Counted from the stretch's first letter, positions 49,480-58,127 are shown. The stretch: 64,000 nucleotides of DNA from Nostoc sp. FACHB-152 (GCF_014697475.1 NZ_JACJRV010000010.1:105269-169268); one strand, 5' to 3'. Made by a program: numbers and translations. The notes: a model not told the origin generated them from the sequence alone.

Positions 49480-50277
49480 ATGGGAAGTATAGTAGCTATC
49501 GAAGTCAGTAATCTCTCTAAGAGTTTCAAAGGTAAAACAGCATTAAAAAATGTATCTTGCACCATTAATGAGGGAGAAATGGTTGCCCTTATAGGTGCAT
49601 CTGGCTCAGGCAAATCTACTCTTTTGCGGCATATCAATGGCTTGCATATCGGAGATGCAGGAGCAGTTTATATTTTTGGCACTGTTCTACAAAGCCAGGG
49701 AAAATTACATTCTAGTATTAGAGCTTTACGCAGTCAGATAGGCTGTATTTTTCAACAATTTAATTTAGTCAATCGGTTAACAGTTATTGAAAATGTTCTT
49801 GTTGGTAACTTAGCACGATTGCCTATTTTGCGCTCACTATTACATTTATTTACCAAAGAAGAAAAAATTCAAGCTCTTGCGGCATTAGATAGAGTAAGCA
49901 TTATTGAACAAGCTTACAAACGGGCATCTATGCTTTCTGGAGGACAACAGCAACGAGTAGCGATCGCTCGTTGTTTAGTGCAAGGAGCAAAAATCATCCT
50001 GGCTGATGAACCGATTGCATCTTTAGATCCTGAGTCGGCGCGGAAAGTCATGGAGTTACTTGTGCAGCTAAATCGCCAAAGCGGAATCACTGTAGTTGCT
50101 TCCTTACATCAGATTCAGATGGTGCGTAATTACTTTGATCGAGCGATCGCACTCAAAGATGGAAAAGTCATTTTCGATAGTAAAACCAGTGAACTCAACG
50201 ATACTAAATTGAATGAACTTTACGGTACAGCCGTTGAAGAACTCGTGCTAAGGGGACATGGCGAACTGATGGTGTAG
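49480..50277 (+). CDS. phnC: Phosphonate ABC transporter ATP-binding protein
   Basis: 265 residues. Walker A GASGSGKSTLL, QQFNLVNRL Q-loop, signature LSGGQQQRVAIARCL, Walker B ILADEPIASLDP and switch SLHQIQM all fit PhnC. First gene of the phn locus, downstream of the Pho box. It energises phosphonate/phosphite import with PhnD and PhnE. Confidence 0.95.
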   Translation: MGSIVAIEVSNLSKSFKGKTALKNVSCTINEGEMVALIGASGSGKSTLLRHINGLHIGDAGAVYIFGTVLQSQGKLHSSIRALRSQIGCIFQQFNLVNRLTVIENVLVGNLARLPILRSLLHLFTKEEKIQALAALDRVSIIEQAYKRASMLSGGQQQRVAIARCLVQGAKIILADEPIASLDPESARKVMELLVQLNRQSGITVVASLHQIQMVRNYFDRAIALKDGKVIFDSKTSELNDTKLNELYGTAVEELVLRGHGELMV

Positions 50278-50289
50278 TCATTCAACTTG

Positions 50290-50317
50290 TTAACAGTTAA
50301 CCGTCAACAGTCAACCA
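50290..50317. repeat. STRR heptamers between phnC and phnD
   Basis: Units of the GTTAACA/GTCAACA kind fill part of the 83-bp gap. Confidence 0.75.
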
Positions 50318-50360
50318 TAGCAAAGCAGTTTAATATCTTCACCATAGAGGAAATTTATTA

Positions 50361-51368
50361 ATGAATAGACGCTTCTTTATTCAACAAACTTTATTATTTA
50401 TCCTCACCTTGACTACTGCCAAAGCTTTATCTGCTTGCAGTTCTAATGCTAATACTAACACCGCAGATATCAAAGAAATTAACTTTGGTGTTCTGTCTAC
50501 AGAATCTCAGGCTAATCAAAAACCTCTTTGGGAACCCTTTGCAGCAGAGATGTCTAAGGAAATTGGTATCCCTGTGAAACCTTTTTATGTTACTCAGTAT
50601 GCAGCATTAATTGAAGCCATGCGCTTTGGTAAAGTCCAAGCAGCTTGGTTAGGTGGTAAATCTTATGTTGAAGCTGCAAAAATTGCTGATGCTGAAGCCT
50701 TTGCTCAAGTTATTGGGGATGATGGTACTAAAGGCTATTACTCTTATTTAATTGTTAACAAAGACAATCCTATTGCTACCGAGGCAAAAGCCGAAGGTGG
50801 TGATAAGTATGTAATTAAAAATGCTGCTAAACTTACCTTTGCTTTTAATGACCCTAATTCTACTTCTGGATTTTTAGTACCTAGCTACTACGTTTTTATT
50901 AGAAATAATATTGACCCCAAAAAAGCATTCAAACGATTAATTTTTGCGGGAAATCACGAAGCAACTGCCCTTGCTGTCGCCAATAAGCAAGTAGATGTAG
51001 CAACAAATAATAGTGAAGCTTTAGGTAGATTAGAATTAACTAATCCCGCAGCCCGTAATAAACTTGAAATTATTTGGAAATCATCAGAGATTCCCAGCGA
51101 CCCCATTACCTATCGCAAAGATTTACCAGAAGATATTAAGAAAAAACTGCAAAATTTCTTTTATAATTACAAAGATGAAAAAATTCTAAAACCCTTTAAA
51201 GTTTCTGGTTTCGCTCCAGCCCAAGATAAAAATTGGAACACAATTAGGGAATTAGAGATTGCTAAAGCAATTCAAGAAACACAAGCGAAAGATAATTTAA
51301 GTGAGTCAGATAAAAAACAGAAGATTGCAGAACTTAATCAAGAACTCAAACAACTGCAAACAAATTAA
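50361..51368 (+). CDS. phnD: Phosphonate-binding lipoprotein of the ABC transporter
   Basis: 335 residues. A lipobox ends at Cys26 (KALSAC), so it is membrane-anchored in the periplasm. NFGVLSTESQANQKPLWEPF is the usual PhnD opening, followed by QYAALIEAMRFGKVQAAWLG and FNDPNSTSGFLVPSYY, residues that form the phosphonate pocket in the family. RBS AGAGGAAAT before ATG. A Lys/Gln-rich helix closes the protein. Confidence 0.95.
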   Translation: MNRRFFIQQTLLFILTLTTAKALSACSSNANTNTADIKEINFGVLSTESQANQKPLWEPFAAEMSKEIGIPVKPFYVTQYAALIEAMRFGKVQAAWLGGKSYVEAAKIADAEAFAQVIGDDGTKGYYSYLIVNKDNPIATEAKAEGGDKYVIKNAAKLTFAFNDPNSTSGFLVPSYYVFIRNNIDPKKAFKRLIFAGNHEATALAVANKQVDVATNNSEALGRLELTNPAARNKLEIIWKSSEIPSDPITYRKDLPEDIKKKLQNFFYNYKDEKILKPFKVSGFAPAQDKNWNTIRELEIAKAIQETQAKDNLSESDKKQKIAELNQELKQLQTN

Positions 51369-51370
51369 TC

Positions 51371-51402
51371 TGTTAACTGTTGACTGTTAATTGTCAACAG
51401 TT
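51371..51402. repeat. STRR heptamers between phnD and phnE
   Basis: GTTAACTGTTGACTGTTAAT-type units. The TTG in this array opens the longest phnE frame but is an unlikely start. Confidence 0.8.
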
Positions 51403-51433
51403 ATCTAATAGAAAAATCAAAAGTAAACAATCA

Positions 51434-52249
51434 GTGAAAAACAATCCTTATATTAACACTTCCAAATTAGAAAAAATATTAGAACAAGAAGCGAAATCTG
51501 TAACAAAAAGTAGAATTCTGTTTCTTGCAGTGATTGTTGCTATTTTAATTTTCTCTTCTAGACAAAGCGAACTAAATTTTTTGCTACTATTTCAGCGTGG
51601 CGATAATATGGCTGAGTATCTCAAGGCATACTTTCCACCTGATTTTAGCGATTGGCAATACTATTTCTCAGAAATATTAATTACTATTTCAATGGGAATT
51701 TGGGGAACTTTGATGGCAGCGATCGCAGCTGTTCCTCTATCTATCCTAGCATCTAATAATATGTGTCCGATATGGGTTGTCCAACCAACACGCCGCGTTT
51801 TAGATGCTATGCGTGCTATTAACGAAATCGTCTTTGCGCTAATATTTGTAGTTGCTGTAGGCTTGGGGCCATTTGCAGGAGTTTTGGCTTTATTTGTTCA
51901 TACTGCTGGTACTCTGGGTAAGTTATTTTCCGAAGCAGTAGAATCAATTGAACCAGGCCCAGTAGAAGGAATTAGAGCAACTGGTGCAAATCAAATTCAA
52001 GAAGTTATTTATGGTGTAATTCCTCAAGTCATGCCTTTATGGACTTCTTTTACACTTTACAGATTTGAGTCAAATGTACGTTCTGCTTCTGTGTTAGGAA
52101 TTGTTGGTGCTGGTGGGATTGGCGTTTCACTATATCAGAGTTTTGGTGCATTTGAATACCAAAAAGTCTGTGCAATTTTAATTTTATTAGTTGTTGCTAC
52201 TGGTGCTATTGATTTACTTTCTGCAAAGGTGAGAGAGTGGTTAGTTTAG
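51434..52249 (+). CDS. phnE: Phosphonate ABC transporter permease
   Basis: About 271 residues from GTG 51434; the frame extends back to a TTG at 51380 that lies in 7-bp repeats, so I prefer the GTG, though no strong ribosome site supports either. About six helices. The EAA-type loop GPVEGIRATGANQIQEVIYG and VLGIVGAGGIGVSLY are typical of PhnE. Confidence 0.9.
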   Translation: MKNNPYINTSKLEKILEQEAKSVTKSRILFLAVIVAILIFSSRQSELNFLLLFQRGDNMAEYLKAYFPPDFSDWQYYFSEILITISMGIWGTLMAAIAAVPLSILASNNMCPIWVVQPTRRVLDAMRAINEIVFALIFVVAVGLGPFAGVLALFVHTAGTLGKLFSEAVESIEPGPVEGIRATGANQIQEVIYGVIPQVMPLWTSFTLYRFESNVRSASVLGIVGAGGIGVSLYQSFGAFEYQKVCAILILLVVATGAIDLLSAKVREWLV

Positions 52250-52255
52250 GAAAAT

Positions 52256-52282
52256 TGTTGACTGATGACTATTGACTGTTAA
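52256..52282. repeat. STRR heptamers between phnE and the four-helix-bundle gene
   Basis: TTGACTGATGACTATTGACTG-like units that run into the stop codon of the minus-strand gene. Confidence 0.75.
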
Positions 52283-52647
52283 GTATTATTGGACTTGTTT
52301 TTGAGTGAGTTAAGATAAGCGTTTAATTTAGGTGACAATTCATCGAGAATTGGTTTAATTATATCTATTTGTTCTTGAGTCAAAAGTTTTCGCTTACAAG
52401 CAAGTCTTAACCAATACCTTGTTTCATTTAAAGAACCTCTAGCAATTTTTATAAACCTTTGATTATCTTGTAAATTATAACGACCGTTTCCTTCGGCAAT
52501 ATTAGCGCCTATACTATCTGCCGACTTGACAATTTGCTTTCCCACTGTATCTTTTGCAAAGTAATCCCATTTCTGTACAATAAACCAAATTTCATTCGCT
52601 AAATTTTCTGATAATTGGTAAACTCGCAAATTTTGAAAGGTTTCCAT
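52279..52647 (-). CDS. Four-helix-bundle protein (23S rRNA intervening-sequence protein family)
   Basis: 122 residues. FQNLRVYQLSENLANEIW at the start, SADSIGANIAEGNGR and LNETRYWLRLA are the hallmarks of the S23/IVP four-helix-bundle family. Its role is unknown. It sits between phnE and phnF on the opposite strand, bounded by heptamer repeats on both sides, so it looks inserted into the phn locus. Confidence 0.9.
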   Translation of the reverse strand: METFQNLRVYQLSENLANEIWFIVQKWDYFAKDTVGKQIVKSADSIGANIAEGNGRYNLQDNQRFIKIARGSLNETRYWLRLACKRKLLTQEQIDIIKPILDELSPKLNAYLNSLKNKSNNT

Positions 52648-52650
52648 AAT

Positions 52651-52740
52651 TGTTGATAGTTGACCGTTGACGGTTAACTGCTAAACTAGCCCAAAGAAGT
52701 GTTTAATGTCACCAGTCATCAGTCAACAGTCATCAGTCAA
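52651..52740. repeat. STRR heptamers on both sides of a short gap before phnF
   Basis: Two clusters at 52651-52681 and 52710-52740. The second supplies the last codons (VD) and stop of phnF. Confidence 0.8.
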
Positions 52741-53470
52741 CTAAATCATTTTCAAAAAATAACTCCATGCGATCGCCTCTTAGTCTAGTCACACCATATT
52801 CAATTACATTACCTGTTTGATCAACATTCACAGACTCCGCTAATAGAATGGGTTGATTGAGTGGTATTTGTAACCATTTAGCATCTTGAGGCTGAACTAA
52901 ACGAGCAGAAACGCAGGTACTACGACGTATATGATCGCATCCATATGCTTGCTGTAAAAATTGAGATATTGATTGTTGTTCTTGCAAAATCTTGATATTT
53001 TTCGGGTCTAAAAAATTAGGGAATCGCTTGAGAGGAAAATACCCTGTAGCCATACTTATAGGTTCTTCATCTGCAAAACTTAAACGTTCAATTAACGCTA
53101 CCGGCTCACCATAAGCTATCTCTAGCCCCGTAGCTACAGCGTTGTCCGCAGGTACTTCTAAAACACGTAGCAGTTGATACCTCGTTTGCCAACCCTGTGC
53201 TTTCAAAGTTTGGTTGTAACGAACTCGCTTACCAATCGCATAGCGGATAGTTTTAGCTGCTACAAAAGTCCCGCGTCCTCGGTCAACGCGCAACAATCCT
53301 TCATTTTTGAGGAGGGCGATCGCTTGTCTAATAGTATGGCGATTAACTGCAAATTGTTCTGCTAACTTGGTTTCCGTTGGTAATTTTTCCCCAAGTTGAT
53401 AAATTCCTTGATGAATGTTTTGTCGCAGTTTCTCAGCAATCTGGGCATAAATAGGCATTATTTCATTCAT
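52733..53470 (-). CDS. phnF: GntR/HutC-family regulator PhnF
   Basis: 245 residues. An N-terminal GntR winged helix (LPTETKLAEQFAVNRHTIRQ then AIALLKNEGLLRVDRGRGTF) is followed by a UTRA ligand-binding domain. It lies divergently from phnG, the standard place for an autoregulating phosphonate repressor. A palindrome at 53534-53543 is a candidate operator. Confidence 0.92.
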   Translation of the reverse strand: MNEIMPIYAQIAEKLRQNIHQGIYQLGEKLPTETKLAEQFAVNRHTIRQAIALLKNEGLLRVDRGRGTFVAAKTIRYAIGKRVRYNQTLKAQGWQTRYQLLRVLEVPADNAVATGLEIAYGEPVALIERLSFADEEPISMATGYFPLKRFPNFLDPKNIKILQEQQSISQFLQQAYGCDHIRRSTCVSARLVQPQDAKWLQIPLNQPILLAESVNVDQTGNVIEYGVTRLRGDRMELFFENDLVD

Positions 53471-53533
53471 ATATCAATTATCAATATTAGATTGTCAACT
53501 TGTCAGAATTGCGTTACTGTATTTTCATCTAGA

Positions 53534-53543
53534 TGTCTAGACA
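53534..53543. promoter_or_regulatory. Candidate PhnF operator
   Basis: TGTCTAGACA is a perfect 10-bp palindrome of the kind bound by HutC/PhnF proteins (central T-A/G-A spaced dyads). It lies 63 bp from the phnF start and overlaps the first possible phnG ATG. Confidence 0.45.
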
Positions 53544-53583
53544 AGTTAAGAATAGTTTAAAACAAAATACCACAAACTCACTT

Positions 53584-54042
53584 ATGCCTACTGTGATGCA
53601 GCGACAAGCATGGATGGCAACATTAGCTAAATCCGAGTTAGAGCTATTAGAAAAACTAGTAAGCAAATTAGGTACTTTGCCCAACTATAGCTTTTTACGC
53701 TGCCCAGAGATTGGTCTAGCAATGGTGCGGGGACGTGCTGGGGGTACAGGAGAGGCATTTAACTTAGGAGAAATTACCATGACTCGCTGTGTCGTGCAAT
53801 TAGAAAGCCAAACAGAAGAAGCAATCGCTGGATTTGGGTATGTTGCAGGGCGATCGCTTCGTCATGCAGAACTAGCGGCGGTTTGTGATGCCTTACTGCA
53901 AACCCCAAACTGGCATGATCAGATTCAGGCTGAAGTCATTCAACCCTTGCAAATCGAATACCACAAGCAGCAAGAAAGGAAGCAACGCGAAGCAGCAGCT
54001 ACTAAAGTTAATTTCTTCACAATGGTTAGAGGGGAAGGGTGA
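53584..54042 (+). CDS. phnG: C-P lyase core subunit PhnG
   Basis: About 152 residues from ATG 53584; this start gives MPTVMQRQAWMATLAKSELE, matching PhnG openings. The frame runs back to ATG 53533 (169 residues) but that codon lies inside the putative PhnF operator. CPEIGLAMVRGRAGGTGEAF then NLGEITMTRCVVQL are typical PhnG. It helps PhnH, I and L make the ribose-phosphonate triphosphate. Confidence 0.92.
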   Translation: MPTVMQRQAWMATLAKSELELLEKLVSKLGTLPNYSFLRCPEIGLAMVRGRAGGTGEAFNLGEITMTRCVVQLESQTEEAIAGFGYVAGRSLRHAELAAVCDALLQTPNWHDQIQAEVIQPLQIEYHKQQERKQREAAATKVNFFTMVRGEG

Positions 54043-54047
54043 GAACT

Positions 54048-54082
54048 GATGACTGTTGACTGTTGACTAATGACAAACGACA
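54048..54082. repeat. STRR heptamers between phnG and phnH
   Basis: TGATGACTGTTGACTGTTGA-type units; they also extend the apparent phnH frame upstream. Confidence 0.8.
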
Positions 54083-54083
54083 A

Positions 54084-54668
54084 ATGACTAAAGTTACTCA
54101 TTTACCTGGTTTTCAAGATTTGATTCATGATGCCCAGAGGACATTTCGGGCGTTGTTAGATGCTAATGCTAGGCCAGGGACACCTTATCAGATAACTGCT
54201 GAAATGAGTGTACCTCTGGGTTTAACGCCTGCTTGTGGGGCTGCTTGTTTGACGCTGCTGGATTTGGATGTTGTGGTATGGTTACAACCAAGTTTTGGCG
54301 ATCAAGTTAAGGCTTGGTTGTTGTTCCACACTGGCTGTCGTTTTACGCAGTATCCCCAAGAAGCGAACTTTGCCTTAATTCAAGATTTAGCGGTGTTGCC
54401 AGAATTATCTATTTTTAACTGGGGGACGGCAGAAAAACCGGAAGCTTCAACAACGCTGTTAGTACAGGTAGAAAGTTTTGAAAAGGGTCAACCTGTAATG
54501 TTGACAGGGCCAGGAATTTTAAATCAACAAGCAATTAATCCGACGATTCCGCCTCACTTTTGGAAATTCTGGATGCAGAATCACCAAGCCTATCCACAAG
54601 GTATAGATGTATTCTTTTTTACAGAAAATGCAGTAATGGGGCTACCACGCACGAGTAATTCAAAATGA
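54084..54668 (+). CDS. phnH: C-P lyase core subunit PhnH
   Basis: 194 residues from ATG 54084 (MTKVTHLPGFQDLIHDAQRT); the upstream extension is repeat sequence. FRALLDANARPGTPYQIT and the FTQYPQEANFALI/FFFTENAVMGLPRT segments identify PhnH, a core complex subunit with PhnG, I and J. Confidence 0.9.
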   Translation: MTKVTHLPGFQDLIHDAQRTFRALLDANARPGTPYQITAEMSVPLGLTPACGAACLTLLDLDVVVWLQPSFGDQVKAWLLFHTGCRFTQYPQEANFALIQDLAVLPELSIFNWGTAEKPEASTTLLVQVESFEKGQPVMLTGPGILNQQAINPTIPPHFWKFWMQNHQAYPQGIDVFFFTENAVMGLPRTSNSK

Positions 54669-54709
54669 AAGAACTGTTACCTGTCACCTGTCACCTATCC
54701 CCTAGTTTT

Positions 54710-55189
54710 ATGACTCTTGATATTTGCATTGCTAAAGGTGAGGATTTACCTATATTAAGTAAGCTGTATGCTGACATGGATGGTGAGCCACCCTTACCCA
54801 AAGATGAGCTAGAAAAAATATTTGCCCAAATCACACAAGTTCCTAATTATCAAATCTATATTGCCTACTTAAATCAGCAACCTGTAGGTACTTTCAGCCT
54901 CCTCTATGCGCCAACAATGATGCACCGGGGATATCACAAATTTGCAGTTCTAGATTCAGTGACAGTCATTTCCTCAATGCGCGGAGAAGGAATTGGTAGG
55001 CAAATGGTGAAAGCTGCTATTCAACTAAGTGCTGAGGCTGGGTGTTATAAAATTATGCTTTCTTCTAATTTGAAACGCGATCGCGCCCATCAATTCTATC
55101 AATCACTAGGATTCGAGCAGCATGGTTGGAGTTTTAAATGCTTACTTCAACCAAGCCATCACAGTCAACAGTCAACAGTCAACAGTTAA
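54710..55189 (+). CDS. GNAT acetyltransferase, PhnO-like
   Basis: 159 residues from ATG 54710; upstream frame is CCTGTCA-repeat DNA. The acetyl-CoA loop MRGEGIGRQM is clear. The end, LSSNLKRDRAHQFYQSLGFE, closely parallels E. coli PhnO (aminoalkylphosphonate N-acetyltransferase) as I remember it. The C-terminal ~8 residues (SQQSTVNS) are repeat-coded. Location between phnH and phnI supports a PhnO-like role. Confidence 0.8.
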   Translation: MTLDICIAKGEDLPILSKLYADMDGEPPLPKDELEKIFAQITQVPNYQIYIAYLNQQPVGTFSLLYAPTMMHRGYHKFAVLDSVTVISSMRGEGIGRQMVKAAIQLSAEAGCYKIMLSSNLKRDRAHQFYQSLGFEQHGWSFKCLLQPSHHSQQSTVNS

Positions 55190-55190
55190 C
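55160..55190. repeat. STRR heptamers spanning the GNAT stop and the phnI start region
   Basis: CAGTCAACAGTCAACAGTTAAC-type units encode the GNAT tail and lie in the leader extension of the phnI frame. Confidence 0.85.
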
Positions 55191-55197
55191 AAAATAT

Positions 55198-56391
55198 ATG
55201 CCATACGTTGCAGTCAAAGGCGGTGAACAGGCGATTCAAAATGCAGAAGCACTTTTGCAAAGCCGACGCAGAGGTGATCCTGCAATTCCTGAATTGACAC
55301 TAGATCAGATTGAACAACAGCTGACTCTAGCTGTAGAAAGGGTGATGTGTGAAGGAAGTCTATATGACCGAGAGTTAGCAGCCTTAGCAATTAAACAATC
55401 GTGGGGTGATTTAGTCGAAGCAATTTTCTTGTTACGTGCATATCGTACAACGCTACCTCGCTTTTACTACAGCCAACCCTTAGATACTGCTAAGATGCAG
55501 ATTCAACGCCGCATTTCCGCCATTTTCAAAGATGTACCAGGAGGGCAAAGGTTAGGCCCTACCTTTGACTACATCCACCGCCTACTAGACTTTAAGTTAG
55601 TAGCAGAAAGGCAGGTTCCTACAGCACCAGAAGCAGAAGCAATTACAGAACAGGTTCCGCGTGTAATTGACACTCTAGATCGGGAAGGATTGATGCAAGC
55701 AGAAGAGGAGCAGGGGAGCGGAGGGGCAGGGGAGCAGAGGAGCAGGGGAGCAGAGGAGCAGGGGAAAGATTTTAATTACTCTACTCAGCCATTTGATTTA
55801 ACTCGTCAACCATTAACCTTTCCGGCTGGACGGGATGCGAGATTACAAAATTTAGCGCGTGCAGATGAAGGTTTTTTGCTATCACTGGCGTACTCTACAC
55901 AACGAGGTTACGGCAGAAACCATCCTTTTGCTGGAGAAATTCGGATGGGAGAAGTAGAGGTAGTAATTTGCCCAGAAGAATTGGGATTTGAAGTAGCGAT
56001 CGCAGATATTACTGTCACCGAAGTACAAATGGTTAATCAGTTTAAAGGTAATAAAGAATTACCTGCACAATTTACTCGTGGCTATGGACTCACTTTTGGA
56101 TACAACGAACGCAAAGCTATGTCGATGGCGTTGGTAGATAGAGCAATGCGCGCCGAAGAATTAGGAGAAACAATTCAAGGCCCAGCCCAAAATCCCGAAT
56201 TTGTACTTTCTCACTCCGACAATGTGGAAGCCCAAGGTTTTGTCCAACATCTCAAACTTCCACATTACATTGACTTTCAATCCGAGTTAAATTTAGTGCG
56301 GAAAATTCGACAGCAACAAGAAAATAATAAATCTTCAGATTTAGCTGTTACGCCATTAGTATTTTCTAACGCAAAGGAAAGCGGAGGTTAA
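55198..56391 (+). CDS. phnI: C-P lyase core subunit PhnI, with a repeat-coded insertion
   Basis: 397 residues from ATG 55198 (MPYVAVKGGEQAIQNAEALL); upstream codons are heptamer repeat. It is the nucleosidase-like subunit that swaps adenine of ATP for phosphonate with PhnG, H and L. DLTRQPLTFPAGRDARLQNL and ALVDRAMRAEEL mark the family. Residues about 169-189 (Glu/Gln/Gly-rich) are an insertion encoded by the purine-rich repeat at 55704-55766. Confidence 0.93.
   Translation: MPYVAVKGGEQAIQNAEALLQSRRRGDPAIPELTLDQIEQQLTLAVERVMCEGSLYDRELAALAIKQSWGDLVEAIFLLRAYRTTLPRFYYSQPLDTAKMQIQRRISAIFKDVPGGQRLGPTFDYIHRLLDFKLVAERQVPTAPEAEAITEQVPRVIDTLDREGLMQAEEEQGSGGAGEQRSRGAEEQGKDFNYSTQPFDLTRQPLTFPAGRDARLQNLARADEGFLLSLAYSTQRGYGRNHPFAGEIRMGEVEVVICPEELGFEVAIADITVTEVQMVNQFKGNKELPAQFTRGYGLTFGYNERKAMSMALVDRAMRAEELGETIQGPAQNPEFVLSHSDNVEAQGFVQHLKLPHYIDFQSELNLVRKIRQQQENNKSSDLAVTPLVFSNAKESGG
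55704..55766. repeat. Purine-rich dispersed repeat inside phnI
   Basis: GGGGAGCAGAGGAGCAGG-type units inserted in frame (63 bp), the same family found near 7085-7125 and 11505-11530 in gene gaps. Confidence 0.8.
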
Positions 56392-56474
56392 CGCTAAGTT
56401 ACGCAGAGGTTTTATCTTACTATTTTCCAAAATAATTAATGTAAGTTTTTTGACCTTTACACCCTCTTTCAATA

Positions 56475-58091
56475 ATGATTACAGGAATTAACCATATTAC
56501 TTTGTCTGTATCTGACTTGGAGAAGTCGTTTAGCTTTTATACGGAGATTTTAGGTTGTCAAGCGATCGCTCAATGGCAAACAGGTGCATATTTACTAGCG
56601 GGTAACTTGTGGTTATGCCTATCTTTAGATCCTAACACCCACACAAATCCTTTAAAAGAATACACTCATATTGCTTTTAGTATCCCTGAAGATAAGTTTC
56701 AGGAATATAGCGATCGCCTCAAAGTTTTAGGTGTCAAACAGTGGAAAGAAAATACAAGTGAAGGCGATTCCATATATATTCTCGACCCCGATTACCACAA
56801 GTTAGAACTTCATGTAGGTGATTTATCTTCTAGAATTGCTGCTACTCAAAAAGCTCCCTATAAAGGCATGAAATTTTTTACTAAATCAGTCAACAGTCAA
56901 CAGTCAACAGTCAACCATCAAACTAATACAAAAATTTCTATCCAAGGAGTAGATGTATTAACTCCTGATGGTTGGCTAAAAGATGCCACAGTTTTAATTG
57001 AAGATGGACAATTTACTAGTATTGATCAGGCAGTTAGTCCTAATGGATTTCATTTGGTAAATGCTCAAGGACTCCAGATGTTGCCAGGAATTATTGACTT
57101 GCATGGTGATGCTTTTGAAAGGATGATTTGCCCCCGCCCTGGAGTTAATTTTCCTTTACCAATAGCGATCGCTGATAATGACCGTAACCTCTTAGCATCT
57201 GGTATCACCACTTTTTACTGCTCAATCACTGACTCTTACGAACCAGGTTTACGCAGCCGCGATTCGGCTCGTGATTTAATTGAATTTATTTTAGGACAAG
57301 GAAAAAGCGTTTTAAATTGCGACCATCGCATTCATATTCGCCACGAAGAGGCAAATATAGCAGGACATCAAGAGTTGTGTGATTGGATGATATCTGGTAA
57401 GGTGCATCTTTTGTCTATCAACGACCATCTACCACCACCAGGAAATCAAAAGAGATTGAACCGCTATGTTAATAGTGTGAAGCAAAGATCATCTATGTCT
57501 ATAGAAGAGATTGAAGAATTAATCCACCAAGTTACAGCACGGCGACATGAAGGCGATGCACAAATAAAAGAACTGGTAGATTTAGCCCATATACATAATA
57601 TTCCTCTTGCTTCCCACGACGATGATAGTCTTGAAAAAGTCTTACTCAGTCAACAACGCCGAGTAGCGATCGCAGAATTTCCCGCCACTGTAGATTTAGC
57701 AGCAAAGTCTCGTGAGTATGGCGCAGCAGTCCTTATGGGCGCACCTAACTTAGTGCGTGGTGGTTCTCACTTAGGTTTAATGAGTGTAGCTGAGGCGGTA
57801 AAAAATAACGTCCTCGATTGCCTTTGCTCAGATTATCATTATCCTTCCTTGTTTTACGCACCCTTCAAACTGCAAGAATTGGGTTTAATGTCCTTTGAAG
57901 AAGCATGGTCATTAGTTTCTAGCCGTCCAGCAGAAGCGGCAGGAATAAGCGATCGCAAAGGTAAAATCGCCCCTGGTTTAGATGCTGATTTCTTGTTGAT
58001 ATCTCCTGATAATTCTTTACCATCTGCGATTGCAGCAATCGCATCTGTTTATGTAGCAGGAAAAGAAGCTGCTAGATATCAAACCCAATAA
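56475..58091 (+). CDS. Fusion of a FosA-like VOC domain and a PhnM-like diphosphatase
   Basis: 538 residues. Residues 1-133 are a FosA-type fosfomycin thiol-transferase domain of the VOC fold: His7, Thr9, His65 and Glu111 fall in the metal and catalytic positions, with a SEGDS (95-99) potassium-loop motif and DPDYHKLELHVGDL. Residues about 134-150 form a Ser/Gln/Asn/Thr-rich linker written by the 7-bp repeats at 56886-56919. Residues 151-538 form a PhnM-like amidohydrolase (LHGDAFERMICPRPG, HIRHE, SHDDD, SDYH). An internal ATG at 56868 could start the second half alone. It lies between phnI and the HD oxygenase. Confidence 0.9.
   Translation: MITGINHITLSVSDLEKSFSFYTEILGCQAIAQWQTGAYLLAGNLWLCLSLDPNTHTNPLKEYTHIAFSIPEDKFQEYSDRLKVLGVKQWKENTSEGDSIYILDPDYHKLELHVGDLSSRIAATQKAPYKGMKFFTKSVNSQQSTVNHQTNTKISIQGVDVLTPDGWLKDATVLIEDGQFTSIDQAVSPNGFHLVNAQGLQMLPGIIDLHGDAFERMICPRPGVNFPLPIAIADNDRNLLASGITTFYCSITDSYEPGLRSRDSARDLIEFILGQGKSVLNCDHRIHIRHEEANIAGHQELCDWMISGKVHLLSINDHLPPPGNQKRLNRYVNSVKQRSSMSIEEIEELIHQVTARRHEGDAQIKELVDLAHIHNIPLASHDDDSLEKVLLSQQRRVAIAEFPATVDLAAKSREYGAAVLMGAPNLVRGGSHLGLMSVAEAVKNNVLDCLCSDYHYPSLFYAPFKLQELGLMSFEEAWSLVSSRPAEAAGISDRKGKIAPGLDADFLLISPDNSLPSAIAAIASVYVAGKEAARYQTQ
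56886..56919. repeat. STRR heptamers encoding the FosA-PhnM linker
   Basis: Four to five TCAACAG units in frame, with no stop, bridging two domains. Confidence 0.9.
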
Positions 58092-58127
58092 ATTCTCCAG
58101 ACTATAACCTGTAACCTGTCCCCTAAA

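Noticed and set aside
51380..51433. TTG start of phnE
   Set aside because: Lies inside heptamer repeats and adds a polar leader not seen in PhnE; GTG 51434 preferred.
55138..55197. Upstream ATG extension of phnI
   Set aside because: Residues are encoded by the heptamer repeat and overlap the GNAT gene; PhnI family starts at MPYVAVKGG.
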